From contig CM037836.1 in NCBI GenBank assembly GCA_021234535.1, positions 24,108,769-24,172,768 on the forward strand: 64,000 nucleotides of DNA, written 5' to 3'. Made by a program: the position numbers and the translations under genes. Shown here in pieces: positions 54,188-64,000 of the stretch; the first letter of the stretch is position 1, and every line of letters starts with the position of its first letter. The stretch is from Stichopus chloronotus. Taxonomy: Eukaryota; Echinodermata; Holothuroidea; Aspidochirotida; Stichopodidae. The notes under the pieces are model-generated. The model saw only the letters and a list, made by a program, of their open reading frames with translations. It ran no database searches and was not told the DNA's origin.

Positions 54188-55026
54188 CTGTTTTAATTTT
54201 TGTCACTGGAACAATTTCACAAATATATTTGATACAGTCTAGTCTTTTGCTGATACCATTACATTAAATATTTTAATTTTTGAAAGTATTTAAAAAAATC
54301 TTTACCATTTGTATGTCATCACCCAGTGCATAATATGTCCATGTTTGTTTAGATTTACCTGCAAAAACAATGATTTTTTTCTTGACTAGGTTATTAAATT
54401 TTTCGACTCCAATTTCCACTTATGGATTCTGGAGTTTTGCAGGCAGTTGCCAAAATGTCTTCCTGATATTTTATACTTCATCCTGTGTGACATCTAATAG
54501 TTTTATAGTCTGTCGCTTTTTCTTTTTCCAAAAAATTTGTTGAAGGTTCGCAAGGGAATTTTTTCTTCTTTATCTGCTCAGTCACATTCTGAAATAATGA
54601 AGTACTTGCTCACTTGCTCATGACGACACAGACATTAGGGTATATGCCTACATGATCATTCACATTGATCATAACCATATGACCCTAGGCCTAAGCCAGT
54701 CACCAGTGGTATGGGGATTATGTAATGCAGTGGCTGGTACATAGTAGTATGCCTTTAAATATGTAACCCACTGCCACATACAGTCTGCTGAGCAGAAGTC
54801 ACAAAACGGCTGCTGGTAAACATCAAGTAAGTTATGACATGACAGTTTAATTCAACTTAGCCTGTACCTTAATAGATACCTTAGCCTAGGCCCCCTTCAA
54901 CATTTTAATATCGCTATAGGTCTTCATATCCAATTAAGTCTATAAGCAATGACGTTAGTCAAATGTATCATATGTGTGATTATCATTTTGCAGCATATAG
55001 TTAATTTTTTCACTGATTTACATCAG

Positions 55027-58000
55027 ATGGATTCCGTCACATTTCAGGAGAAGGAACTTGTGACCACGATGGTAGATGAGATGATCTGCAACTACAAAAA
55101 GTGTCGGAAAAGACTCAGCTTAAATGGATGGGTTACCTCATGCTCTCGTATCCTTTTACATGAGAATAATTTTAATAAATTATGAGAACCTTTTGTTTTA
55201 GGGAGGTCTGAGATTACTTCAGGTCAACAAATGTTACTTGAATCCAGTCAAAAAGATGGGAAGCGGGAGGAGAAATCCTAAATTTTCCCCCATCTTAGTT
55301 CATGTGGATTATGTGGATGTTTCCACCTATGAATACTTATCTTTCATAATGTTTTCGATTGGTACCAAAGAGATATTCCAGAGAAACCCAGATGCCAGTT
55401 AAGGTCATAAAAGTCAAATAAACAACACCGGCTACAATTGTGGTGTTTCATAATCTGAGAAACATTTTTGTTTATCTCTGACCTCTAGCAGGATTCCTGC
55501 AGTGATGGAAAATTCAAAGTCTCAAAAAGTTCTGAAATTCAGGGAAATTATGTGATGTCATGGAAGAGTCATGGAAATTTCCACAAAATTTTTTTCCCCC
55601 ATTGTTATAGAAAAAATATACATTTTCACTTGTAGTATCAAAAGTTACTACAGTATTCTCCTTTCCTCACATTGCTTCTCCTTTTCTGTTACAGTCAAAA
55701 CTTTTTTTGTAAAGACATCAGGTGGATGCTCCTGGATTCTTTTTTAAGAAAGTCATGGAAAAGTCATTACTATTATTTCAAATTAATAGAACTTACAGGA
55801 ACCTTGTCTGGTGTCGGTATCTTGTGTTGCAGTAGGAGGTGTGAACTTTGAATAGATGTCAGAGTCTGAACTGAGGTTGACCTAGAATCAGAGTTGGAAG
55901 TCTGGTGAAGACGACACCTCAAGGAAAGAATTGAATTACATTTGACTTGTGGGTGTGAGGGTAGTTGACAAGCTTTTTTCTTGATTTTTTTTTTATGAAG
56001 AATCCAATATCATCCACAATCTGTATATGATGATGTACATGTTCATGTCCATAATATCATAGCTGTGAGATACATGTAAAATTTTCATATTTTTTTGATT
56101 CCTTGCCGAAGGCTCAAGGAATCTATGCGATGGTGATGTCGTGTGTGTATGTGTGTGTGTATGTAACACTTTGCTTGTGAACACGATATCTCAAGAAGGG
56201 CTACTGTGAGGGATCTTGTATTTGGTATGTAGGTTGGTCATGCTGAGTAGATCCCTATTGTTTTTGGTCAAGGTCAAAGGTCGTTTGAGATCAACAGGGG
56301 TCAAAATGCGAAAACATTGTAAACACGATATCTCAAGAACGATAACTGTGACTGATGTCATACTTGGTGTGTAGGTTGGTCACATTGAATAGATGGTTCC
56401 TATTGTTTTTGCTTGAGGTCAAAGGTCATTTGAGGTCACCAGAGGTCAAACTGTAAAAACCTTGTAAACTCGATATCTCAAGAACGGTATTTGTGATGGA
56501 TGTCATACTTGGTGTGTGCGTTGGTCCCATAAGTAGATGGTCCTTATTGTTTTTGGTTGAGGTCAAAGGTCATTTGAGGTCACCAGAGGTCAAACTGTAA
56601 AAACCTTGTAAACATGATATCTCCAGAAGGGTAATTGTGACTGATGTCACACTTGGTGTGTGGATTGGACATATTGAGTAGATGGTCTCTATTGCTTTTT
56701 GGTGAAGGTCAAAGGTCATTTGAGGTGACCAGAGGTCAAAATGTGAAAACCTTGTAAACACGATACCTCAAGAACTATAACTGTGTCTGATGTCATACCA
56801 GGTGTGTAGGTTGGTCGTATTGAGTAGATGATCCCTATTGTTTTTTGTGGAGGTCAAAGGTCATTTGAGGTCACCAAAGGTCAAACTGTAAAAACATTGT
56901 AAACACTATATCTCCAGAAGGGTAATTGTGACCGATGTCATACTTAATGTGTGGGTTGGTCATATTGTGTAGATGATTCCTACTGTTTTTGGTTGAGGTC
57001 AAAGATCATTTGTGGTCACCGTAGGTCAAACTGTAAAAACCTTGTAAACTCATTATCTCCAGAAGGTTAACTGTGACTGATGTCGTACTTGGTTTGTGGG
57101 TTGGTTATATTGAATAGATGATTTCAATTGTTTTTGGTTGAGGTCAAATGTCATTTGAAGTCACCAGAGTTCAAACTGTGGAAACCTTGCAAACGCATTA
57201 TCTCCAGAAGCCTGAGGGGGATGTTGAGTGATGTCATACTTGATGTGTGGGTTGGCCATACTGGGAAGGTGATCCCTATTGCTTTTGGTGAACGTCAAAT
57301 GTCATTTGAGTTTGGGTTAAAGGATTATTAACGTGGTGTTTCAAGAACAATAACTGGAGTTGATTTTATACTTGCCATGTGGATAATCCATGTTTGTTAT
57401 AATATAACCATGTCGCAAGGAATCACAAAGCCTTTTGGCTTTCTGCTTTTGTGACCTTAGTGCAGTCATTCATATGGCACATATTAAATCTCATTGTAGT
57501 CCTGAAATTTGTATTTTAAAGCAAATTAAAGCAGGTAAATCAAATCCTATAGTCTGATGGGTTCATTCAGTTCCAGGACAGTTTCATCTCTGACATACAT
57601 ATTTGTGAGACAATTTGCTAAAATGGATTGGTAGAAAATACAAGTTGGTCAACATGACTTTACGGAGTCCACATCTTCCATTTTCAATTCATTTAATGTA
57701 ATAATTTGCGCTGACATGTTTGTGCCATATGAGCACATTGTGAATGCACTGCAAATGTATCAGTTTGGATATGAATGCAAAACATACTCTGGCTGCTAAA
57801 GTTTTCTTCTTTTTTTTTATTTTGCCTACATTTGTAACCATGCTGGTGTCTGAATATTTTGCTCTTTATTCAGATGCCAAGGAAATGAAAAGTGGCTCTC
57901 TTCCTTGATCAGTCTGTCTGTCTGTTGGTCTGTCTGTCAGTCTTCATACCTAATATGAACACGCCAATGTTAAGTTCCTTAATGAATTTATATTGCAGAT

Positions 58001-61000
58001 ATATTTTGTGATGAGGATGGAATGCGAGAGTTCAATAAGAGACTCACCTGTCCAGCATGTAAGCATTAGGACTGTCATGTATATCGTGCCTAATGAAACA
58101 GAAACCAAGACCAGTTGACTTCAGATTACCACAAACCGATAAATCTGCTAAATGCGTTATCGAGACCCAGAAAACATGTTGCACGATCAGCAGTCACCAC
58201 TAATCGTTATTGTCCTCCAAGTGAGGATCCACCTATAGTCAGGAGTTTCATGGCCTGTCATCTGCTTACAGTCTAAAGTGTTCTTTTTCCTCTTATTAAG
58301 TGATGCAGGCAAATGAACATGAAATCCGTCACATTTCTCTTGTCTTGAAATGGTAGCAGATTTAATTACTAGTGCTTGCGCCTGGTACCTTGGTACCCAA
58401 TGGAGATCGTCACAACACGGCTCTGAATTGCTACCTGGGTCCAGAGTTTCACTGACATACATTTTACATGTGATAAAATTCATCAGGTACGCCTACCAGC
58501 TAAGAACGCTTCATACGTCATGCAGGTATATCACATGCAAGTCAAAATGTAGCACTATGACTTCACAATGAGATTTGATTTTCTGGCAACCCAGGGACTG
58601 GAATACTGGATGGACTGTGGATGGTGGGAGCGTTAGTTTGAAACTTGGACCCAGTGCAAACACTAGTAACCAACCTGGCTCTATTATCTTGATGATAGAA
58701 ATTATGTACTTCTCATGTTGTTGTTTTTGTAATTTAAAAATTACACAGTGCTCATCAGAAGATAAGAATTTCATTGTCTGTGCATCAGGCCATCATTTAG
58801 TCAGATGTAACTCAGTGTTACAGTGTTCTTGAGTTTGAAATGAAGTTGTATGTGATCTATGTTAGCACCTATTTATCAAGGTTGCAAGTTCTATTCAAAG
58901 ATGACCAAATCAGCGTTCTCCACAGCAGAGGAAGTGCTATGGAAACTAGGGTGATTCTGTGTAAACTATCGTGATGCTAAGTAAACTATGTGGTGATGCT
59001 ATGTAAACTATGTGGTGATGTTATGCAAACTACCATAGATGTATGAAATGAAAATGCAACCTTTAATGACAATACAAACTTTAAGCAGTTAACTGTGGAT
59101 TTAAAAAGTCGTAACTTACATCCCACTTGGGAATTCATTTTCGGAAAAATGTCTTTTTTTTTTGTAAATTTCAACTTAACCCCTGAAAAGGAACACAACT
59201 GTACAACACAAAAATATGTCATTATTAAATACATGCCCAAGGGTTTGATTGTAAATCAAATGTCCCATTCAAAAATCCTTCCACTTCCTCATTTTCCGAG
59301 TCATTATCTGACTCTAATTCTAGTCAAATAAACCCAGCAAAGCTACTAAGGTTGAGAGTCTGCTTTTTTGGTTTTGATGATAATTGTAACCTTTGTAATC
59401 ATGCATATGTGTGTGTGCGTGTGTATGTGTGGTGTGTATGTGTGTGTGTGTATGTATGTCTGTGACGCCCTACCTTGTAAGCACGATATCTAAAGAAGGG
59501 AAGCTTGGAAAAATCTCATATTTGGTATGTAGGTGTACCATATTGAGAAGAAGAACCTTATTGTTTTTGAGGAGGTCAAATGTCATTAGGGGTCAACAGG
59601 GGTCAAAATGTTAAAACCTTGTAAACACGATATCTCAAGAAGGGAAGCTTGGACAGATCTCATATTTAGTATGTAGGTGAACCATATTGAGAAGAAGAAC
59701 CCTATTGTTTTTGGTGGAGGTCAAAGGTCATTTGGGGTCAACAGGGGTCAAAATGTGAAAACCTTGTAAACACGATATCTCAAGAAGGGAAGCTTGGACA
59801 GATCTCATATTTGGTATGTCGGTGAACCATATTGAGAAGGAGAACCATATTGTTTTTGGTGGAGGTCAAAGGTCATTTGGGGTCAACAGGGGTCAAAATG
59901 TGAAAACCTTGTAAACACGATATCTCAAGAAGGGAAGCTTGGACAGATCTCATATTTGGTATGTCGGTGAACCATATTGAGAAGGAGAACCATATTGTTT
60001 TTGGTGGAGGTCAAAGGTCATTTGGGGTCAACAGGGGTCAAAATGTGAAAACCTTGTAAACACGATATCTCAAGAAGGGAAGCTTGGACAGATCTCATAT
60101 TTGGTATGTAGGTGAACCATATTGAGAAGGAGAACCCTATTGTTTTTGGCGGAGGTCAAAGGTCATTTGGGGTCAACAGGGGTCAAAATGTGAAAACCTT
60201 GTAAACACGATATCTCAAGAAGGGAAGCTTGGACAGATCTCATATTTGGTATGTCGGTGAACCATATTGAGAAGGAGAACCATATTGTTTTTGGTGGAGG
60301 TCAAAGGTCATTTAAGGTTAACAGGGGTCAAACGGTGAAAACCTTGAAAACACGATATCTCAAGAAAGGAAGCTTGTAGAGATCTCATGTTTTGTATGTA
60401 GTTTTACAGTGTTAAGTATAGGAAGTCTATTGTTTTTGGTGGAGGTCAAAGGTCATTTGGGGTCAACAGGGATCAAATGGTGAAAACCTTGTAAACACGA
60501 TATCTCAAGAAGGGGAGCTTGGACAAATCTCATATTTAGGTTGTAGGTGTACCACATTAGGAAGAAAAACCCTGTTGTTTTTGGTGGAGGTCAAAGGTCA
60601 TTTGGGGTCAACAGGGGTCAAAATGTGAAAACCTTGTAAACATGATATCTCAAGAAAGGAAGCTTGTAGTGATCTCATATTTAGTATGTAGGTGTACCAT
60701 ATTGAGAAGGAGAACCATATTGTTTATGGTAGGGGTCAAAGGTCATTTAAGGTTAACGGGGTCAAATGGTGAAAACCTTGAAAACACGATATCTCAAGAA
60801 AGGAAGCTTGTAGAGATCTCATGTTTTGTATGTAGTTGTACAATGTTAAGTATAGGAACTCTATTGTTTTTGGTGGAGGTCAAAGGTCATTTGGGGTCAA
60901 CAGGGATCAAATGGTGAAAACCTTGTAAACACGATATCTCAAGAAGGGGAGCTTGGACAAATCTCATATTTAGGTTGTAGGTGTACCACATTAGGAAGAA

Positions 61001-63968
61001 AAACCCTGTTGTTTTTGGTGGAGGTCAAAGGTCATTTGGGGTCAACAGGGGTCAAAATGTGAAAACCTTGTAAACATGATATCTCAAGAAAGGAAGCTTG
61101 TAGTGATCTAATATTTAGTATGTAGGTGTACCATATTGAGAAGGAGAACCATATTGTTTATGGCAGGGGTCAAAGGTCATTTAAGGTTAACAGGGGTCAA
61201 ATGGTGAAAACCTTGAAAACACGATATCTCAAGAAAGGAAGCTTGTAGAGATCTCATGTTTTGTATGTAGTTGTACAATGTTAAGTATAGGAAGCCTATT
61301 GTTTTTGGTGGAGGTCAAAGGTCATTTGGGGTCAACAGGGATCAAATGGTGAAAACCTTGTAAACACGATATCTCAAGAAGGGGAACTTGGACAAATCTC
61401 ATATGTAGGTTATAGGTGTACCACATTAGGAAGAAGAACCCTGTTGTTTTTGGTGGAGGTCAAAGGTCATTTGGGGTCAACAGGGGTCAAAATGTGAAAA
61501 CCTTGTAAACATGATATCTCAAGAAAGGAAGCTTGTAGTGATCTCATATTTAGTATGTAGGTGTACCATATTGAGAAGAAGAATCCTGTTGTTTATGGTA
61601 GGGGTCAAAGGTCATTTGGGGTCATCAGGGGTCAAGTTGTGAAAACCTTGAAAACACGATATCTCAAGAAAGGAAGCTTGTAGAGATCTCATGTTTTGTA
61701 TGTAGTTGTACCATGTTGAGTAGAGGAACCCTATCGTTTTTTGTGAAGGTCAAAGGTCATTTGGGGTCAACAGGGGTCAAATTGTGAAAATGTGACAAAT
61801 GTGACACATACTAATGCTATTATATCAGATTCAGAAATAAATTTCTCTTAAATAGATCATCGAAACTACAATGCATTTCTGCATTATGGTTTTTTAAGTA
61901 GAGTGGGCCATTGCGATATTGAGATCGAGAAGAACATACATCCACATGGTTCTTGCAGAGAGAATTTTAACCAGTGCAGCGAGTTCAAGAACCCCGTCCT
62001 GGTTCTTCTCAGTTGATTTACAATTTAAAGATGAATATATCTGTTGTGTGGGGAACAGAAAATGAGACTAAAACATTCCCTGTGCACACCATTCAATGGT
62101 GTATTGTTGATTGCAAGTTGTTATGTGACATAGTTTTGTGCATATATTACAGGACATACACGTATCAATCTTCCGCAACGTCATGTAGTTTTCTCAGGAC
62201 GGGTATATACATCCAACGCGACAGCCGACTGGTCGATTGCATTGCCATCTGATTGTTTCCTGTTGGGGTCAGTTTATGAGGAATTTGTTCCAATTTGTGC
62301 AGTAATGTGATCTACACCAACAAATGATCCTCCTGTGTACTTTTTTGTGTTTTGGCCCTCCTTGTTGATCGTATTACCCTAGAAACAGGCAAAACTCCAA
62401 AATACAAATGTGACCTCAGTGATGGATGGTGAATGTGATGCCTTCACGGACAATTTCCAAATGTATACATCCTGTCCCATTTTTTTTATACTGATGAGAA
62501 AATGGTTGCGATCTTTGATCTTTCATGTTTTATTGCCTTCTTGTTGGTTAGTGAAAGCTTTTGGCAATGTACTGTAATGGCACTTGGTGGCATAGCTGCT
62601 TAGGGTTTGGAACAAATTTCCAAATAGTGTGCGTGTCGTTTGTTACTGATAGTGTGCCCCATGCATTTGGTTAGAACTTATCTGTGCAGGAACCATGTGG
62701 GTTTATTTTTTGTTTCAGTTTTGCAATGGCCCCCTCTATTGTGAACAACAGCAGGATTTTTGACCTAAGAAACTTTGTAGTGTTTATTTGACTAGAATTT
62801 CAAGTCAGGTTTTTTGAGTGGGTCTTGTGATTTAGAAAGAACTCCTACAAGTGAGATAAAGACAGTGGCTTTGACATGTATTTGCTTCAAAAAAGGAAGA
62901 AGAAAAAGCAGTTGATGACATATAACTTTTTTTGTTGAATATGCAGATTGTATTTTTTTTCCAGTGTTACGTTAAGATTTGCTAACAAATGACATTTTTG
63001 TGACAATTAATTCTGCAGTTGGGATTTAAGGTACAATATTTTACTTCCACAGTCAACCAATTAAAAAATTGTGAACATTTGAGAAACTTTGCAGTATTTT
63101 GACCGTTAGGGAAAGCTTTAATAGTTGTTAGTGTTCCACGATATAACTCTTTCAGCACCCGTTTAATAGATTATCAAACCAGATGTTAGTTAATCTCTTT
63201 GTGCTGTTACTGACTATAAGTATTAAAACTGGAATGGGAGTTAAATTTGTCAGTGAAAGACAAGTTTCATGAAATATACCACATACACAATAAATATTGT
63301 TTTAGCCCCATTTTTGCATAAATGAATGCATCCATTTCCATTGGTCTGTTTGATTTCAAGTAACGATGATTGACTGCTGTGCTTTCTTGGTCAGCCTGAA
63401 TTTTGTAAGGCCAACAAAAATGCCAAGACAATTTTCATATTTAAATATCTGGAAGATGAGTTCATAGTTCTCTTTCAGATTTTGTGATGGGTGGTCTTTT
63501 CCCCTACATTCTCTTCCCTGCAACACTGACAAATTGCCAAGGTAGATGACCAGGCAGTTGGCCGTACAACTCACATTCCAGTTTTAATCTGCAAAGGCAA
63601 TACGTTAGAGTGACATTTTTAATTGGTATGGCACTGATGGTACGTTGCACGTTTTCCATTCCTTATGCTTTATGTAAAAGTCATTTGGATGTTGACGCCA
63701 AGCTTGAGTCAGTTTCTTGTCTCAGTCTCCACAGACAGAAAAACGCGACCCTTAGCCGATTGAAATGTAGAATGTTTGACTTTGTGCACGAGGCAACCAA
63801 ATTTTATCCCATTTACCGATAGGTGACTCTTCCTTACCCGGCAAATACGACATAATACGTATCGATCTCTCTCCAAGTGAGCAGTACAAGTCCATGGTAC
63901 TTGCAGGTCAGAAGCCAGAGGTCATTTTGGAGGTTTGCTCCAGGGCTATTGCATTTTGGACCTATCAG
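55027..63968 (+). CDS. CCNB1IP1: E3 ligase CCNB1IP1/HEI10, first three coding exons (3' partial)
   Basis: HEI10-family RING protein, a ubiquitin/SUMO ligase needed for meiotic crossover designation. Exons: 55027-55147, 57999-58058, 63823-63968 (donor GTGAGC; continues beyond the window). Phases close: C|AT gives His41 and T|GT gives Cys61. The 109 residues align with human CCNB1IP1 (CNYRKC..., SHIFCD, LSPSEEYKAMVLAG, AFWTYQ). RING ligands: Cys21, Cys26, Cys39, His41, Cys44, Cys58, Cys61; the unusual C-x4-C first pair is a family trait. The family's coiled coil and C-terminal tail should follow to the right. Start: the ATG at 55027 follows a plausible acceptor (ttacatcag); an in-frame ATG at 54949 would add 26 residues with no human counterpart, and Met15 or Met19 are also possible starts. 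Both introns hold 145-bp tandem arrays. Confidence 0.93.
56097..57441 (+). mobile_element. Modular tandem-core element, copy 4 (about 9 units) in CCNB1IP1 intron
   Basis: The leader starts after a T run with a perfect 9-bp hairpin, GATTCCTTG/CAAGGAATC (56097-56105, 56115-56123), then a GT tract (about 56138-56162). About nine units start in register near 56182, 56324, 56469, 56613, 56759, 56904, 57050, 57194 and 57340 (142-146 bp apart). It ends GCAAGGAATC (57415-57424), inverted to the leader, then hairpin AAAGCC-TTTT-GGCTTT (57426-57441). Three of the four exact AGGTCAAAGGTCA units are followed by two further AGGTCA half-sites. Confidence 0.82.
58062..59340 (+). other. CCNB1IP1 intron 2, left part
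   Basis: AT-rich intron with no exon or element recognised. Near 58970-59030 there is a short direct repetition of 'tgtggtgatgctatgtaaacta'-like sequence, about 24 bp long, three times. Confidence 0.4.
59368..61885 (+). mobile_element. Modular tandem-core element, copy 5 (about 16 units of 145 bp) in CCNB1IP1 intron
   Basis: The leader matches copy 1 and is followed by a GT tract (59406-59460). Units start in register at 59482, 59626, 59771, 59916, 60061, 60206, 60351, 60496, 60641, 60785, 60930, 61075, 61220, 61365, 61510 and 61655, a period of 145 (twice 144). The tail carries the terminal hairpin AATGCA-TTTC-TGCATT (61870-61885). AGGTCAAAGGTCA is exact in 12 units and one base off in 4. 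From 60351 on, units alternate A-B-C, making a 434-435 bp higher-order repeat. Frames inside are compositional. Confidence 0.9.
61890..63340 (+). other. CCNB1IP1 intron 2, right part
   Basis: AT-rich intronic sequence with no exon, tandem repeat or element end recognised. Confidence 0.4.
63341..63517 (-). repeat. Dispersed repeat pair, member B (inverted copy of 26641-26820)
   Basis: On the - strand it carries the same ordered blocks as member A. The conceptual frame reads LIFQIFKYENC ... KFRLTKKAQQS and stops. Lies about 300 bp upstream of the third CCNB1IP1 coding exon. Confidence 0.6.
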
Positions 63969-64000
63969 GTGAGCTGATTTTTTTCATTTATCTTTTGTGT

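Noticed and set aside
60642..60917. 91-codon frame with internal duplication (SQERKLVxISYLVCRCTML) over the tandem array
   Set aside because: 145 is not a multiple of three and the frame merely runs through two non-coding repeat units; no start context or domain.
59368..61885. Regular repeats resembling a CRISPR-like array
   Set aside because: The 145-bp units are directly adjacent with no unique spacers, and the host is an intron-containing animal genome.

Overview
This 64 kb window comes from an animal nuclear genome. Genes are split into short exons with GT-AG introns, the sequence is AT-rich, and it is full of small transposons, tandem arrays and long poly(C)/poly(G) runs. Protein similarity and repeat style suggest a non-vertebrate deuterostome, most likely an echinoderm (perhaps a sea cucumber). 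That placement is an inference from memory, not a database match.

Three protein-coding genes can be rebuilt exon by exon, with reading phase closing at every junction. (1) The + strand from 825 to 20767 holds the last 20 exons (983 residues) of the beta subunit of the AP-3 adaptor complex (AP3B1/AP3B2 type); its first exons lie left of the window. (2) The - strand from 40330 down to 33138 holds a complete 7-exon, 538-residue arylsulfatase B-like lysosomal sulfatase with all recognised catalytic residues. (3) The + strand from 55027 to 63968 holds the first three coding exons (109 residues) of CCNB1IP1/HEI10, the RING protein of meiotic crossing-over; it continues right of the window. AP-3 sends cargo to lysosome-related organelles and ARSB is a lysosomal enzyme. 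AP3B1 and ARSB are also neighbours on human 5q14.1, so their linkage here may be ancient.

Between and inside the genes lies a dense mobile-element landscape: two hAT-type elements with 8-bp target duplications; three copies of a 221-257 bp MITE family; a foldback element built from CACTTAAGTG units; other terminal-inverted-repeat elements; a tRNA-derived SINE-like element; and inverted dispersed repeat pairs. Most notable is a modular family (about 14.70-15.29, 24.75-26.09, 54.00-54.19, 56.10-57.44 and 59.37-61.89 kb). Its members have related ends (a leader hairpin or GT-rich leader and a terminal hairpin) around a tandem core. The usual core unit is 145 bp, and each unit carries four nuclear-receptor half-sites in direct repeat with spacings 1, 4 and 4. 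The largest array sits in a CCNB1IP1 intron and shows a 435-bp higher-order repeat.

Regions 20.8-33.1 kb and 40.3-55.0 kb have no convincing gene apart from one weak small-ORF candidate near 24.0-24.3 kb.
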